Notes under the pieces: generated by a model | What the model was told of the DNA's origin: nothing | What the model saw: the letters and a program-made list of their open reading frames with translations, nothing else | The model's database searches: none | Program-made: the position numbers and the translations under genes | Assembly: GCA_036406475.1 (NCBI GenBank) | Contig: DASXBA010000191.1 | Location: 1-36,536 of the forward strand | Reading direction: 5' to 3' | Length of the DNA stretch: 36,536 bases | From: DASXBA01 sp036406475 | GTDB taxonomy: Bacteria > Actinomycetota > Thermoleophilia > Solirubrobacterales > Thermoleophilaceae | Part shown: one piece after another, positions 14,818-22,645 of the stretch | How the letters are laid out: each line of letters starts with the position of its first letter | How positions within the stretch are numbered: the stretch's first letter is position 1

Positions 14818-15378
14818 CTAGAGATCGTCCGCCAGCAGCGAGTACATGACGAGATCCCAGCGCCCCTCGGGCCGGCGGCGGTAGGCGCGCATCAGCCCCT
14901 CGCGGGTGAAGCCGACCGTGACGGCCAGGCGGTTGGAGGGCTCGTTGCGGGGGTCGACCAGCAGCTCGACGCGCTCCATTCCGAGGGGGCCGACCGCCCA
15001 GGCGGAGAGCAGGGTCACCGCGCGCGTACCGACCGCGCGACCGCGCTCCTCGCGGACGACCCAGTAGCCGATCTCGCATTTCAGCTCCGGCCACTCGAAG
15101 CGGGAGAGGCCGCAGCCACCGAGCACCAGGTCGCTGCGGGCGTCGACCACCGCCAGCCCGAGCTCCCGGCCGGCGCGCCGGTCGGGCTCCGCACGCCTCA
15201 GGTACTCGCGGGCGTCGCGCTCGCCGTAGGGCGAGGGGATGGTCGTCCAGCGCGGGATCTCGGGGTCCTGGAGCGCCTCGGTCATGGCCGCGAGGTCGTC
15301 CGTCTGCCACGGCCGCAGCGTGATCACGCCGTCGCTGAGCGCCGGGTCCGGCAGAGGGATCTCCCGCGTGGCGCTCAC
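14818..15378 (-). CDS. GNAT-family N-acetyltransferase (RimJ/RimL-like)
   Basis: This is an acetyl-CoA-dependent acyltransferase of the GNAT_3 group. The 186-aa protein begins with DGVITLRPWQTDDLAAMTEALQDPEIPRWTTIPSPY, characteristic of RimJ/RimL-like enzymes. The acetyl-CoA-binding region follows (IGYWVVREERGRAVGTRAVTLLSAWAV), then VELLVDPRNEPSNRLAVTVGFTREGLMRAY. The substrate could be a ribosomal protein N-terminus, a small molecule or an antibiotic; sequence does not decide. The start is GTG 15378, two bases after the thpR stop, so it belongs to the cinA-thpR transcript. Confidence 0.85.
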   Translation of the reverse strand: MSATREIPLPDPALSDGVITLRPWQTDDLAAMTEALQDPEIPRWTTIPSPYGERDAREYLRRAEPDRRAGRELGLAVVDARSDLVLGGCGLSRFEWPELKCEIGYWVVREERGRAVGTRAVTLLSAWAVGPLGMERVELLVDPRNEPSNRLAVTVGFTREGLMRAYRRRPEGRWDLVMYSLLADDL

Positions 15379-15380
15379 GA

Positions 15381-15989
15381 TCAGCCGCGCAGCGACGTTC
15401 GTGCCAGCGGCTCGTAGACCGCTCCCTGGGGCCGCAGCAGCGAGCGGTAGAGCGTGAGGCCGTCCGCCACGAACGACTCGGCGGGCGGCGACACTCCTTC
15501 AAGGGGCGCGGCCCGGGCGCCACGCTTGACGCGCGCGAGTGTCACGTGAGGCCAGAAGGGTCGCTTCTCGGGGCGATACCAGCGTCCCGCGGCGAGGGCG
15601 TCCGAGACCGCCGCCTGGAGCGCCACGGCCCTCTCCCCCTCGTCCTCGAGGTCGAGGGCGAACAGCCGCGGCGCGCGCGGGGGCAGCGGCTTGACTGCGG
15701 CCGGGGTGAGGCGCGGCGGCCCGACCGCGCCCGCCGCCTCGAATGCCGCCGCGGCGATGGCCTCGGCGGCGCTCTCGTCCTGCCAGGCGAGAAACGCGAG
15801 CGTCACGTGGAGAGCCTGCGCCGCCACGGGCCGCAGCTCGGACCGCCCGTCCACCAGGGAGTCGCGCCAGGCGGCTATGGCGACGCGCGCGGGCTCGGGC
15901 AGGTCGAGCGCCACGAACATCCGCGCGCGCGGGCCGGCCGGCGCGGAGCGGCCGCGGGCGGCGCGCCTAGAAGGTCGAGTCTTCGTCAC
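15381..15989 (-). CDS. thpR: RNA 2',3'-cyclic phosphodiesterase (2'-5' RNA ligase family)
   Basis: This two-histidine (2H) phosphoesterase hydrolyses 2',3'-cyclic phosphates on RNA ends and can join 2'-5' ends in vitro. The two HxTL motifs are present as LHVTLAFL and PHVTLARV, and MFVALDLPEPAR opens the domain. ATG 15920 would give a 179-aa protein starting exactly at the domain. GTG 15989 adds 23 basic residues (TKTRPSRRAARGRSAP...) and has GGAGG 7 bp upstream. I recall ARGKSARP-like leaders on homologues in this class, so 15989 is preferred. That start overlaps the end of cinA by 23 bp, in line with the close packing here. The biological substrate is unknown. Confidence 0.85.
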   Translation of the reverse strand: MTKTRPSRRAARGRSAPAGPRARMFVALDLPEPARVAIAAWRDSLVDGRSELRPVAAQALHVTLAFLAWQDESAAEAIAAAAFEAAGAVGPPRLTPAAVKPLPPRAPRLFALDLEDEGERAVALQAAVSDALAAGRWYRPEKRPFWPHVTLARVKRGARAAPLEGVSPPAESFVADGLTLYRSLLRPQGAVYEPLARTSLRG

Positions 15990-17250
15990 GCAGGGCCCTC
16001 CGGAGCAGGTGCATGCCGACCGTGGTCGAGCGGTCGCGGATCTCGTTGCGGTCCCCGGGGATGCGCGTATCGCGCGCCAGCGTTCGCTCCGGCCCCTTGA
16101 CGCACCAGCAGACATAGCCGACCGGCTTCTCCTCAGTCCCCCCTCCCGGCCCCGCCACACCCGTGATGGCCACCGCCGTGTCGGCGTCGAAGCGCGCCAG
16201 TGCCCCCTCCGCCATCGCTTCCGCCACCTCGGGGGAGACCGCGCCGTGCCGCTCGATCAGCGCCGGATCCACGCCGAGGAGCTCGGCCTTGGCCTCGTTC
16301 GAGTAGGCGACGACGCCCCCGGCCACATACTCGGAGGAGCCCGGCCGCTCGGTGAGGCGTGCCGCCATCAGCCCGCCGGTGCACGACTCCGCGACGCCCA
16401 CGCGCTGCCCGGCGAGCAGCCCGGCCACCTGCTCGTCGACCGTCGTGCCGTCGGTGGAGAACAGGGAGCGCTCGTGGCGGCGGGCGATCAGGTCGGAGAG
16501 GGCATCCCAGGCCGCGGCGCCCTCCGGCTCGCGCCGCACCACCACCTCGACCTCGCCCCGGCGCAGGCAGGTGGTGATCTCGAGCCGGTCGAAGTCATCG
16601 ATCTCGTTCTCGGCCACCCGCAGCGTCTCGGCGATCTCGGACTCGGGGATGCCGAACAGCCTCAGCATCTCCTGCTCGTACGTGGTGCGGCCGGACACGG
16701 CCTCCTGGAACGGCTCGCTCGACACGGCCTGCGGCCACATCTCGTGGAGCTCGCGCGGCGGCCCGGGCAGCACCACCACCGCGGGGAGGCCGTTGCTCGA
16801 GGGGACGACGAGGCCGGGAGCCGTGCCGGCGGGATAGATCACGTGCGCGCCCTCGGGCACGAGCGCCTGCTTGCGGTTGGATTTCCGGACGGCCTCGAAA
16901 TCGAGGTCGGGAAAGCGCTTCATCAGCGGCTTGAGGATCTCCGCGATCGCCGACTCGAGATCCTCGTCGAGGAACAGCGGCCGGCCGGCGAAGCCGGCAA
17001 CCACCTCGATCGTCATGTCGTCGGCGGTCGGGCCGAGGCCGCCGCTCGTCACGATCAGGTCCACCCCCTGGTCGGCCAGGAAGGTCAGCTGCGCCTCGAT
17101 GTCGTCCGGCCGGTCACCGGTGATCGTGATGTGGGCGAGCTCGATCCCCAGCTCCGCGAGCCGGTCGGAGAGCCAGGGACCGTTGCGGTCGCGAACGCGG
17201 CCCGTGAGCACCTCCGTGCCCGTGACGACGATGCCCGCGCGGGCACTCAC
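15967..17250 (-). CDS. cinA: CinA: competence/damage-inducible protein with nicotinamide-nucleotide amidase domain
   Basis: The 427-aa protein joins an N-terminal MoaB/MoeA-like domain (about 5-170; GTEVLTGRVRDRNGPWLSDRL, TSGGLGPTADDMT, LPGPPRELHEMW) to a C-terminal PncC amidase domain (about 265-420; GVAESCTGGLMAARLTE, GGVVAYSNEAKAELLGV, AITGVAGPGGGTEEKPVG). The full-length form is associated with pyridine-nucleotide salvage and, through synteny with recA, with competence or DNA damage. Both catalytic regions look intact. The start is GTG 17250, overlapping the stop of the rodZ-like gene as GTGA. recA normally follows cinA directly; here thpR, GNAT, mreB and a small membrane gene intervene. 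Confidence 0.95.
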   Translation of the reverse strand: MSARAGIVVTGTEVLTGRVRDRNGPWLSDRLAELGIELAHITITGDRPDDIEAQLTFLADQGVDLIVTSGGLGPTADDMTIEVVAGFAGRPLFLDEDLESAIAEILKPLMKRFPDLDFEAVRKSNRKQALVPEGAHVIYPAGTAPGLVVPSSNGLPAVVVLPGPPRELHEMWPQAVSSEPFQEAVSGRTTYEQEMLRLFGIPESEIAETLRVAENEIDDFDRLEITTCLRRGEVEVVVRREPEGAAAWDALSDLIARRHERSLFSTDGTTVDEQVAGLLAGQRVGVAESCTGGLMAARLTERPGSSEYVAGGVVAYSNEAKAELLGVDPALIERHGAVSPEVAEAMAEGALARFDADTAVAITGVAGPGGGTEEKPVGYVCWCVKGPERTLARDTRIPGDRNEIRDRSTTVGMHLLRRALRDEDSTF

Positions 17251-18026
17251 TGGCTGACGCAGGGCCTTTGCTGCGGCGGGATCGGCTTGCTGCCGGTGGT
17301 GCTGAACTCGTAGCCCACCGGGGTCGCGCTCGGCTCCACGTTGAACTTCTTCCCGTTCAGGAGCAGCTGACCCGCGGTGCGGCCGAGGTTGAGCCGGAGC
17401 TTCTTGCCCTTGAAGGTCTGAGGCTCGCTGATCGTGCCCTCGAAGAGATGGTCGGTGCCGGGCCCGCGGTCGAGGCAGACGTAGGTCGGCCCGTCCGGCT
17501 GGATCTCGAGCGTCACCACGCTTGGCGCCGGCGCGGGCTTCTTCTTCTTTTTCTGGGGCTTGGCCTTCTCGGTGGTGGTCCTGGCCGACTGGCTCGAGCC
17601 GTTCTTGTCGTTGTCGCCGCTGGTTAGCCCCAGGACGATCAGGAAGATCAGGATCAGCACCACCGCTCCGCCGATGATCGGCAGGGGGTTGCGCGGGCCT
17701 CTGACCGGCCGAGGCCGAGGGCCGCGCTCGCGGCGGCCGCCTCCGCCTCCGCCCGCCGTCGGGCCGAGCGGTTGCAGGTCGAGGTCGTCCTGTGCCTCGT
17801 AGTTGGTCCGGTACTCCTCCACCAGCCGCTGGGGGTCGAGCCCCAGCAGCTCGGCGTACGTGCGCAGGAACGTCTTGACGAAGGTGGAGCCCGGCAACAT
17901 GCCGAACTCCTCGTTCTCGAGCGCACGCAGGTACTTCGCGCGGATCTTCGTGCGCGCCTCGACATCCGCGATGTCGAGGCCTTGGCGCATGCGCGCCTCC
18001 CGGAGCGTCTCCCCGATTGTGGGCAC
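17247..18026 (-). CDS. RodZ-like helix-turn-helix membrane protein
   Basis: This is a bitopic membrane protein with a cytoplasmic HTH_25 domain (residues 4-70, IGETLREARMRQGLDIADVEARTKIRAKYLRALE). A Gly/Arg/Pro linker, one membrane helix (about 115-134), a Lys-rich stretch (154-163) and an extracytoplasmic DUF4115-like beta domain (168-259, VTLEIQPDGPTYVCLDRG, RLNLGRTAGQLLLNG) follow. RodZ links MreB to the envelope, and an mreB gene lies 2.5 kb downstream. The HTH aromatic residues that bind MreB in E. coli cannot be judged here. Two Cys in the outer domain may pair. The start is GTG 18026, 18 bp after ftsK. In relatives pgsA often sits next to this gene; it is absent. Confidence 0.85.
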   Translation of the reverse strand: MPTIGETLREARMRQGLDIADVEARTKIRAKYLRALENEEFGMLPGSTFVKTFLRTYAELLGLDPQRLVEEYRTNYEAQDDLDLQPLGPTAGGGGGGRRERGPRPRPVRGPRNPLPIIGGAVVLILIFLIVLGLTSGDNDKNGSSQSARTTTEKAKPQKKKKKPAPAPSVVTLEIQPDGPTYVCLDRGPGTDHLFEGTISEPQTFKGKKLRLNLGRTAGQLLLNGKKFNVEPSATPVGYEFSTTGSKPIPPQQRPCVSQ

Positions 18027-18044
18027 CGACGGGTAGTTTGGCGA

Positions 18045-20393
18045 CTACTCGTCCGACACGGTGGCGCCGGCCGGCTCCGCCAGGGACTCGAGCACGCGCG
18101 GAAGGTCCGCCTCCGTGATCAGAACCTGCCGGGCCTTCGATCCTTCGTAGCCCGAGATCACCCCGCGCCGCTCCATCATGTCCACCAGCCGGCCCGCGCG
18201 GGTATAGCCCACCCGGAGCCGTCGCTGGAGCATGGACGTGGAGGCGGTGCCCATCTGCACGACGGTCGAGATCGCCTCGCCGAGCAGCTCGTCCTGGTCG
18301 GGATCGAAGTCGTCGTCTCCCCCGCCGGCGTCTTCGCTCTCCACCGCTTCGAGCAGCTCCTCCTGCAGCTCCGGCTCACCGTGGGCGCGCCAGTGGGAGG
18401 TCAATTTCTCGATCTCCTCCTCGCCGATGAAGGCGCCCTGGATGCGGGCGGAGCGCGACTCGCCGGACGGCCTGAAGAGCATGTCGCCCTGCCCCAGCAG
18501 CGACTCGGCGCCGTTCTGGTCGAGGATCACGCGCGAATCGGTCTGCGACGCGACCGCGAACGCGATCCGCGCGGGGACGTTGGCCTTGATCATGCCGGTG
18601 ATCACGTCGGCGCTCGGGCGCTGGGTGGCGAGCAGCAGGTGGATGCCGATCGCCCGCGACTTCTGCGCCAGGCGGATAACAGCGTCCTCGACCTCGGCCG
18701 GCGCGACCATCATCAGGTCGGCCAGCTCGTCGATCACGCAGAGGATGTACGGCAGCGGCATCTCGCCCTGGCGGACCCGGTAGCGGTTGAGCTCGGGGAG
18801 GTTGCGCGCCTTCGCCTGGCTCATGATCGAGTAGCGCTCCTCCATCTCGCCGATCAGATTGCCGAGCACGTTGGCGGCCAGGCGCGGGCTCGTGACCACC
18901 GGCGTCAGCAGGTGCGGGATGTGCTCGTAGTGGTTGAGCTCGACCCGCTTCGGGTCGATCAGCACCATCCGGACCTCGTTGGGCGTGGCGCGGAGCAGGA
19001 CCGACGACAGCATCGCGTTGACGCAGCCGCTCTTGCCCGAGCCGGTGGTGCCCGCGATGAGCACGTGCGGCTGCTTCGCGAGATCGGTGCCGATCGCCTT
19101 GCCTGCGATGTCCTTGCCGAGCCAGACCGTGAGCGGCGACCAGCTCTGAGGCGCCTCCTGGAAGACGTCGCCGAGATGGACCATCTTGCGCACGCGGTTC
19201 GGCACCTCGATGCCCACGGCCTGCTTGCCCGGGATCGGGGCGAGGATGCGCACGTGCTCGGCGGCGAGCGCATAGGCGAGGTCGTCCTTGAGCTGGGCGA
19301 CCTTGGACATCTTGATCCCGGGCGCCAGGCGCAGCTCGTAGCGGGTCACGTGCGGGCCGGTGACGGTGCCGATCACCTTGGCCTCGACGTTGAAGTGTCC
19401 GAGCGCCTCCACGAGCTGCCCGCCCATGCGCTCGATCCCCTTTGTGTCGAGCTTTTGCGAACCGTTCGAGCGCTTGAGGAACTTCGGCTTGGGGAGGGGG
19501 TAGTCGATGTCGTCGGCCTCGGTCACCGCCGAGCGCTTGTTGCCCTGCGGGGTCAGCTGCTCGGGCTCTGGGCTCTCGGCACTGGGCTCTGGCTCGTGGA
19601 CGGGTTCCTCGTCCGGCTCGATCAGTTCGGGTTCGGGCTCAGGCTCGGGGTCAGGCTCGGGCTCGAACTCCGCCTCCTCTTCTTCCAGGGCCGGCATCTC
19701 GACGTGAGTTGCGCGGACCACCGGCTCGACCTCGGGCGGCTCGTCCGGCGGGAGCCGGCGCGTGACCGGCGCGAACTCGCTGGTGGAGCGCTTCACGCGG
19801 CGGGTCGTGGCGGTCACGCTCTCGCGCGTGGACTGGAGCACCCCGGCGATCGACGCGCCCGTGAGCAGGAGGATCCCCGCGAGCAGAAGGAAGACGAACA
19901 GGATGTGCGCGCCCGCGGTGGAGAAGAGCGTGCGCACCACCCAGAACAGGGACTCGCCCACGAGCCCGCCGTGGTGGCGGAGGTAGTGGGCGTCGAGGAA
20001 GCCGTCGCGGGCGGCGTGGCCGGGTCCCAGGCCCAGCGAGCCCGCCGCCAGCCCGAGCGTGAGCGCCGCGGCGAGACAGAGGCCCCCGGTGCGGAACGGC
20101 CGGACGGTCGGGAGCATCGGCCGCATCACGAGCAGCGCGCCGATGGCGAACAGGGCCACCGGCGCGAGATAGCCGGCTCCGCCGAACATGAACAGGATCC
20201 CGTCGGCCAGCGCCTGCCCCACCTCGCCGCCGTTCCAGCCGAGGTAGAAGACCGTCGAGAAGAAGATCGCCAGGGCCACCAGGCCGAGGCCGATCACGTC
20301 CCAGTGGTGCTGTTCCAGCACGGGAAGGCGGATCGCCGGGAGCAGCCGGCGCGCTCGCCGGCCGCGGCGGCGTCTACTCCTGCGGCTTGCCAT
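18045..20393 (-). CDS. ftsK: DNA translocase FtsK/SpoIIIE
   Basis: FtsK pumps chromosome ends through the division septum and activates dimer resolution. The 782-aa protein has a basic N-terminus and four or five membrane helices (about 32-52, 68-90, 104-122 and 148-185). An acidic EPEPDPEPEPEP linker (about 236-278) precedes the motor: Walker A GTTGSGKS at 448-455, MVLIDPKRVELNHY, Walker B ILCVIDELADLMMV and ATQRPSADVITGMIKANVPARIAF. The C-terminal gamma winged helix (about 710-782, STSMLQRRLRVGYTRAGRLVDMMERRGVI) reads KOPS-type DNA signals. The start is ATG 20393 with CGGAGGG upstream. It diverges from the response-regulator gene. Confidence 0.97.
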   Translation of the reverse strand: MASRRSRRRRGRRARRLLPAIRLPVLEQHHWDVIGLGLVALAIFFSTVFYLGWNGGEVGQALADGILFMFGGAGYLAPVALFAIGALLVMRPMLPTVRPFRTGGLCLAAALTLGLAAGSLGLGPGHAARDGFLDAHYLRHHGGLVGESLFWVVRTLFSTAGAHILFVFLLLAGILLLTGASIAGVLQSTRESVTATTRRVKRSTSEFAPVTRRLPPDEPPEVEPVVRATHVEMPALEEEEAEFEPEPDPEPEPEPELIEPDEEPVHEPEPSAESPEPEQLTPQGNKRSAVTEADDIDYPLPKPKFLKRSNGSQKLDTKGIERMGGQLVEALGHFNVEAKVIGTVTGPHVTRYELRLAPGIKMSKVAQLKDDLAYALAAEHVRILAPIPGKQAVGIEVPNRVRKMVHLGDVFQEAPQSWSPLTVWLGKDIAGKAIGTDLAKQPHVLIAGTTGSGKSGCVNAMLSSVLLRATPNEVRMVLIDPKRVELNHYEHIPHLLTPVVTSPRLAANVLGNLIGEMEERYSIMSQAKARNLPELNRYRVRQGEMPLPYILCVIDELADLMMVAPAEVEDAVIRLAQKSRAIGIHLLLATQRPSADVITGMIKANVPARIAFAVASQTDSRVILDQNGAESLLGQGDMLFRPSGESRSARIQGAFIGEEEIEKLTSHWRAHGEPELQEELLEAVESEDAGGGDDDFDPDQDELLGEAISTVVQMGTASTSMLQRRLRVGYTRAGRLVDMMERRGVISGYEGSKARQVLITEADLPRVLESLAEPAGATVSDE
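19624..19668 (-). repeat. Low-complexity Glu/Pro-coding repeat in ftsK linker
   Basis: Imperfect tandem copies of a 6-bp GAGCCC/GAACCC-type unit encode alternating Glu-Pro (one Asp) in the FtsK linker. This is slippage-prone simple sequence; its length probably varies between strains. Confidence 0.7.
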
Positions 20394-20454
20394 GGCCCTC
20401 CGGTTGTTCTAAGCGAGCCCTAAAAACCCTGCCTGAGCCGCCGGGCGGTGCCTA

Positions 20455-20469
20455 CCATCTAGTAGATGG
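20455..20469. promoter_or_regulatory. 15-bp palindrome spanning the response-regulator start codon
   Basis: CCATCT (20455-20460), AGT, AGATGG (20464-20469) form a 6-3-6 perfect inverted repeat with the ATG (20466) in the right arm. A TACCAT hexamer at 20453-20458 is placed so that a transcript could begin at or next to the ATG (leaderless). It may be an autoregulatory site or a start-codon stem. Confidence 0.35.
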
Positions 20470-21146
20470 CCGGGACTGCACGCGTCCTCGTGGTAGAGGA
20501 CGACGTCGACATCGCGGGGGTGCTTCGGCGCTCTCTGGACAAGGAGGGCTACGACGTTCGCGTAGCCGGAGACGGCGAGGCCGCTCTCGACGAGGCCGCC
20601 GTCTTCGAGCCGGATGCCGTGGTGCTCGACCTCGGGCTGCCCAAGCTCGACGGCGTCGAGGTCTGCCGCCAGCTGAGGGCCGACGGCGATGTCCCCATCC
20701 TCGTCCTCACCGCCCGCGACGCCCTCGAGTCGCGCGTCGAGGGCCTCGACTCCGGCGCCGACGACTACCTCGTCAAGCCCTTCGAGCGCGACGAGCTGCT
20801 GGCCCGCATGCGCGCCCTCCTGCGGCGGCGGCCGCCCCGCGGGAGCGCCTCGCTGGTCACCGCCGACCTCTCGCTCAACCCGGACACGCGCCAGGTGAAC
20901 CGCGGCAGCCGCGACATCGAGCTCACCGCCCGCGAGTTCGAGCTGCTCGAGTACCTGATGCGCAACGAGCGGCTGGTCGTGTCGCGCCAGGCGCTGCTCG
21001 ATGATGTCTGGGGCTACCACCCCTTTGCCGAGACCAACACGATCGACGTGTTCGTCTCCAACCTGCGCCGCAAGCTCGAGGCGGGCGGTGAGCCGCGGCT
21101 CCTGCACACCGTGCGCGGCGCCGGCTACGTACTGAGGGAGACGTGA
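20466..21146 (+). CDS. OmpR/PhoB-family response regulator
   Basis: This DNA-binding response regulator is probably phosphorylated by the kinase encoded next. The 226-aa protein has a receiver domain (5-118) with acidic pocket Glu11-Asp12-Asp13, phospho-acceptor Asp55 (VVLDLGLPKLDG), Thr82 and Lys104 (DYLVKPFERDEL). The winged-helix C-terminal domain (about 130-225) contains ELTAREFELLEYLMRNERLVVSRQALLDDVWGY and VFVSNLRRKLEAGGEPRLLHTVRGAGYVLR. It resembles MprA/TcrA-type actinobacterial regulators. The stop overlaps the kinase GTG as GTGA. It has no clear Shine-Dalgarno, so a leaderless mRNA is possible. The pair is inserted, on the opposite strand, between rnj and ftsK. Confidence 0.95.
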   Translation: MAGTARVLVVEDDVDIAGVLRRSLDKEGYDVRVAGDGEAALDEAAVFEPDAVVLDLGLPKLDGVEVCRQLRADGDVPILVLTARDALESRVEGLDSGADDYLVKPFERDELLARMRALLRRRPPRGSASLVTADLSLNPDTRQVNRGSRDIELTAREFELLEYLMRNERLVVSRQALLDDVWGYHPFAETNTIDVFVSNLRRKLEAGGEPRLLHTVRGAGYVLRET

Positions 21147-22645
21147 GCCCGAGCGGAGCGCTCGAGAGCCTGCGCGTCCGGCTCCCGGTGCGCCTCAAGC
21201 TTGCCGTCGTCTCGGCCGCCCTCACCTTCGTCATCCTGCTGCTCTTCGCCGTCGTCGTCGGCACCGTGGCCGAGCGGCGGGTCAGCGGCAGCTTCGACAA
21301 CGAGCTCCGCGCCACCGCCGCCGACCTCCAGCAGATCGTGCAGCGCCAGGGCGGCAGCACGTCGCACGCTCTCGGGGTTCTGCGCGCCGCGGCGGCCGGC
21401 GGGGCGCAGATCCGGATCCTCGACCGCAGCGGCAACGTGATCGCCCCGGGCGGCTCGTCGCCGCTCGCCCCTCCGGGCGAGGGCGTGCAGGACGTGGGCG
21501 GCTACCACGTCGCGACGCGGCCGATCTTCGGCGCCGAGCTGCCCGAGACGAGCCCCTTCTCCCCCGGCGTCGGTCAGCAGAACGCGGTGGACGGCTACCT
21601 CGAGTACGCCAGGCCCGAGCGCAACCTCTCGACCACCATCGCCCGCGTCCGGCTGTTCCTGACCTTCGGGGTCCTCGGCGGCACGGCCCTGGCCTTCCTC
21701 GCGGGCTTCCTGGTGGCGCGGCGCGCCATGCGCCCGATCGCCGGGCTGACGCACGCGGCGCGCGAGGTGGCCCGCACTCGCGACCCCGACGTGGCGCTGC
21801 CGAAGCCGGTGGCCCAGGACGAGGTGGCGGAGCTGGCCGACACGCTCGAGGACATGCTCCGGGAGCTGGGCGAGGCGCGCACCGAGAGCGAGAGCGCCCT
21901 GGCGCGGCAGCGCGAGTTCGTCGCCGACGCCTCCCACGAGCTGCGCACCCCCCTCACCAGCATCCTCGCGAACCTGGAGCTGCTCGAGGGCGAGCTCGAC
22001 GGCGAGCAGCAGGAGATCGCCGGCTCGGCGCTGCGCTCCTCTCGCCGGATGCGCCGCCTGGTGGCCGACCTGCTCCTGCTCGCGCGCGCCGACGCCGGAC
22101 GCGAGGCCCCGCGCCGCCCGGTGGACCTGGCGGGCGTGGCCCGCGAGGCCGTGGCCGAGACGGCGCCCCTCGGCGGCGGCGAGGAGCGGATCGCGGTCGA
22201 CGCGCCGACCGGCGTGATCGTCGAGGCGGTGCGGGACGACCTTCATCGGCTCGCCCTGAACCTGATCGAGAACGCCTTGGTCCATACGCCGCAGGGCACG
22301 CCGGTCACCGTGGCGGTGCGCGAGGAAGAAGGAACCGCGGTGCTCGAGGTCTCGGACCGCGGTCCCGGCGTTCCGAACGAGCTCCGCCAGCGCGTCTTCG
22401 ACCGCTTCACCCGCGGCGCCGGCTCGGGCGACGTGACCCCGGCCCGCAGCGGCAGCGGCCTCGGGCTGGCGATCGTCCGCGCGGTGGCCGAGGGCCACGG
22501 CGGCTCCGTGGAGGTCAGCGACGCCGAGGGCGGTGGCGCGAAGTTCCTGGTGAGGCTGCCCCTGGGCGCGGGCCCTGAAAAAAAGGGCCCAGTCCCCTTT
22601 GTTACACCTCCACCACCACGGGAAGCACCATCGGACGCCGTCTGA
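21143..22645 (+). CDS. HAMP-domain sensor histidine kinase
   Basis: This 500-aa membrane kinase pairs with the upstream regulator. TM1 is at about 19-42, followed by an extracytoplasmic domain of about 125 aa (RVSGSFDNELRATAADLQQIV to ERNLSTTIAR), TM2 at about 171-192 and a HAMP domain (MRPIAGLTHAAREVARTRD). The HisKA domain has phospho-acceptor His265 (FVADASHELRTPLTSI). The ATPase has the N box NLIENALVH, G1 EVSDRGPGVP, F box FDRFTRG and G2 SGSGLGLAIV. The start is GTG 21143 in a GTGA overlap. The last 27 residues after VRLPLG (PEKKGPVPF, PPPP) are atypical. They are encoded by the rnj terminator hairpin and by antisense of the rnj 3' end, with a 44-bp convergent overlap. The signal sensed is unknown. 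Confidence 0.94.
   Translation: MSPSGALESLRVRLPVRLKLAVVSAALTFVILLLFAVVVGTVAERRVSGSFDNELRATAADLQQIVQRQGGSTSHALGVLRAAAAGGAQIRILDRSGNVIAPGGSSPLAPPGEGVQDVGGYHVATRPIFGAELPETSPFSPGVGQQNAVDGYLEYARPERNLSTTIARVRLFLTFGVLGGTALAFLAGFLVARRAMRPIAGLTHAAREVARTRDPDVALPKPVAQDEVAELADTLEDMLRELGEARTESESALARQREFVADASHELRTPLTSILANLELLEGELDGEQQEIAGSALRSSRRMRRLVADLLLLARADAGREAPRRPVDLAGVAREAVAETAPLGGGEERIAVDAPTGVIVEAVRDDLHRLALNLIENALVHTPQGTPVTVAVREEEGTAVLEVSDRGPGVPNELRQRVFDRFTRGAGSGDVTPARSGSGLGLAIVRAVAEGHGGSVEVSDAEGGGAKFLVRLPLGAGPEKKGPVPFVTPPPPREAPSDAV
22578..22600 (-). terminator. Intrinsic terminator of rnj, embedded in the kinase 3' coding end
   Basis: On the rnj strand, 1 bp after the TAA, AAAGGG (22600-22595) pairs with CCCTTT (22587-22582). 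The second arm runs on into four more T residues. The same DNA codes for the PEKKGPVPF tail of the histidine kinase on the other strand. GGGCCC also occurs twice here (22570-22575 and 22585-22590), giving an alternative stem. Confidence 0.6.

Noticed and set aside
13661..15523. Fusion of MreB with an upstream 250-residue region
   Set aside because: The upstream part is an out-of-frame reading of the GNAT gene; MreB begins with its usual RRMLPRLGGRDMAID.
17772..20423. 883-codon plus-strand open frame opposite ftsK and the rodZ-like gene
   Set aside because: Antisense shadow; composition is His/Arg/Leu-rich and FtsK motifs are on the other strand.
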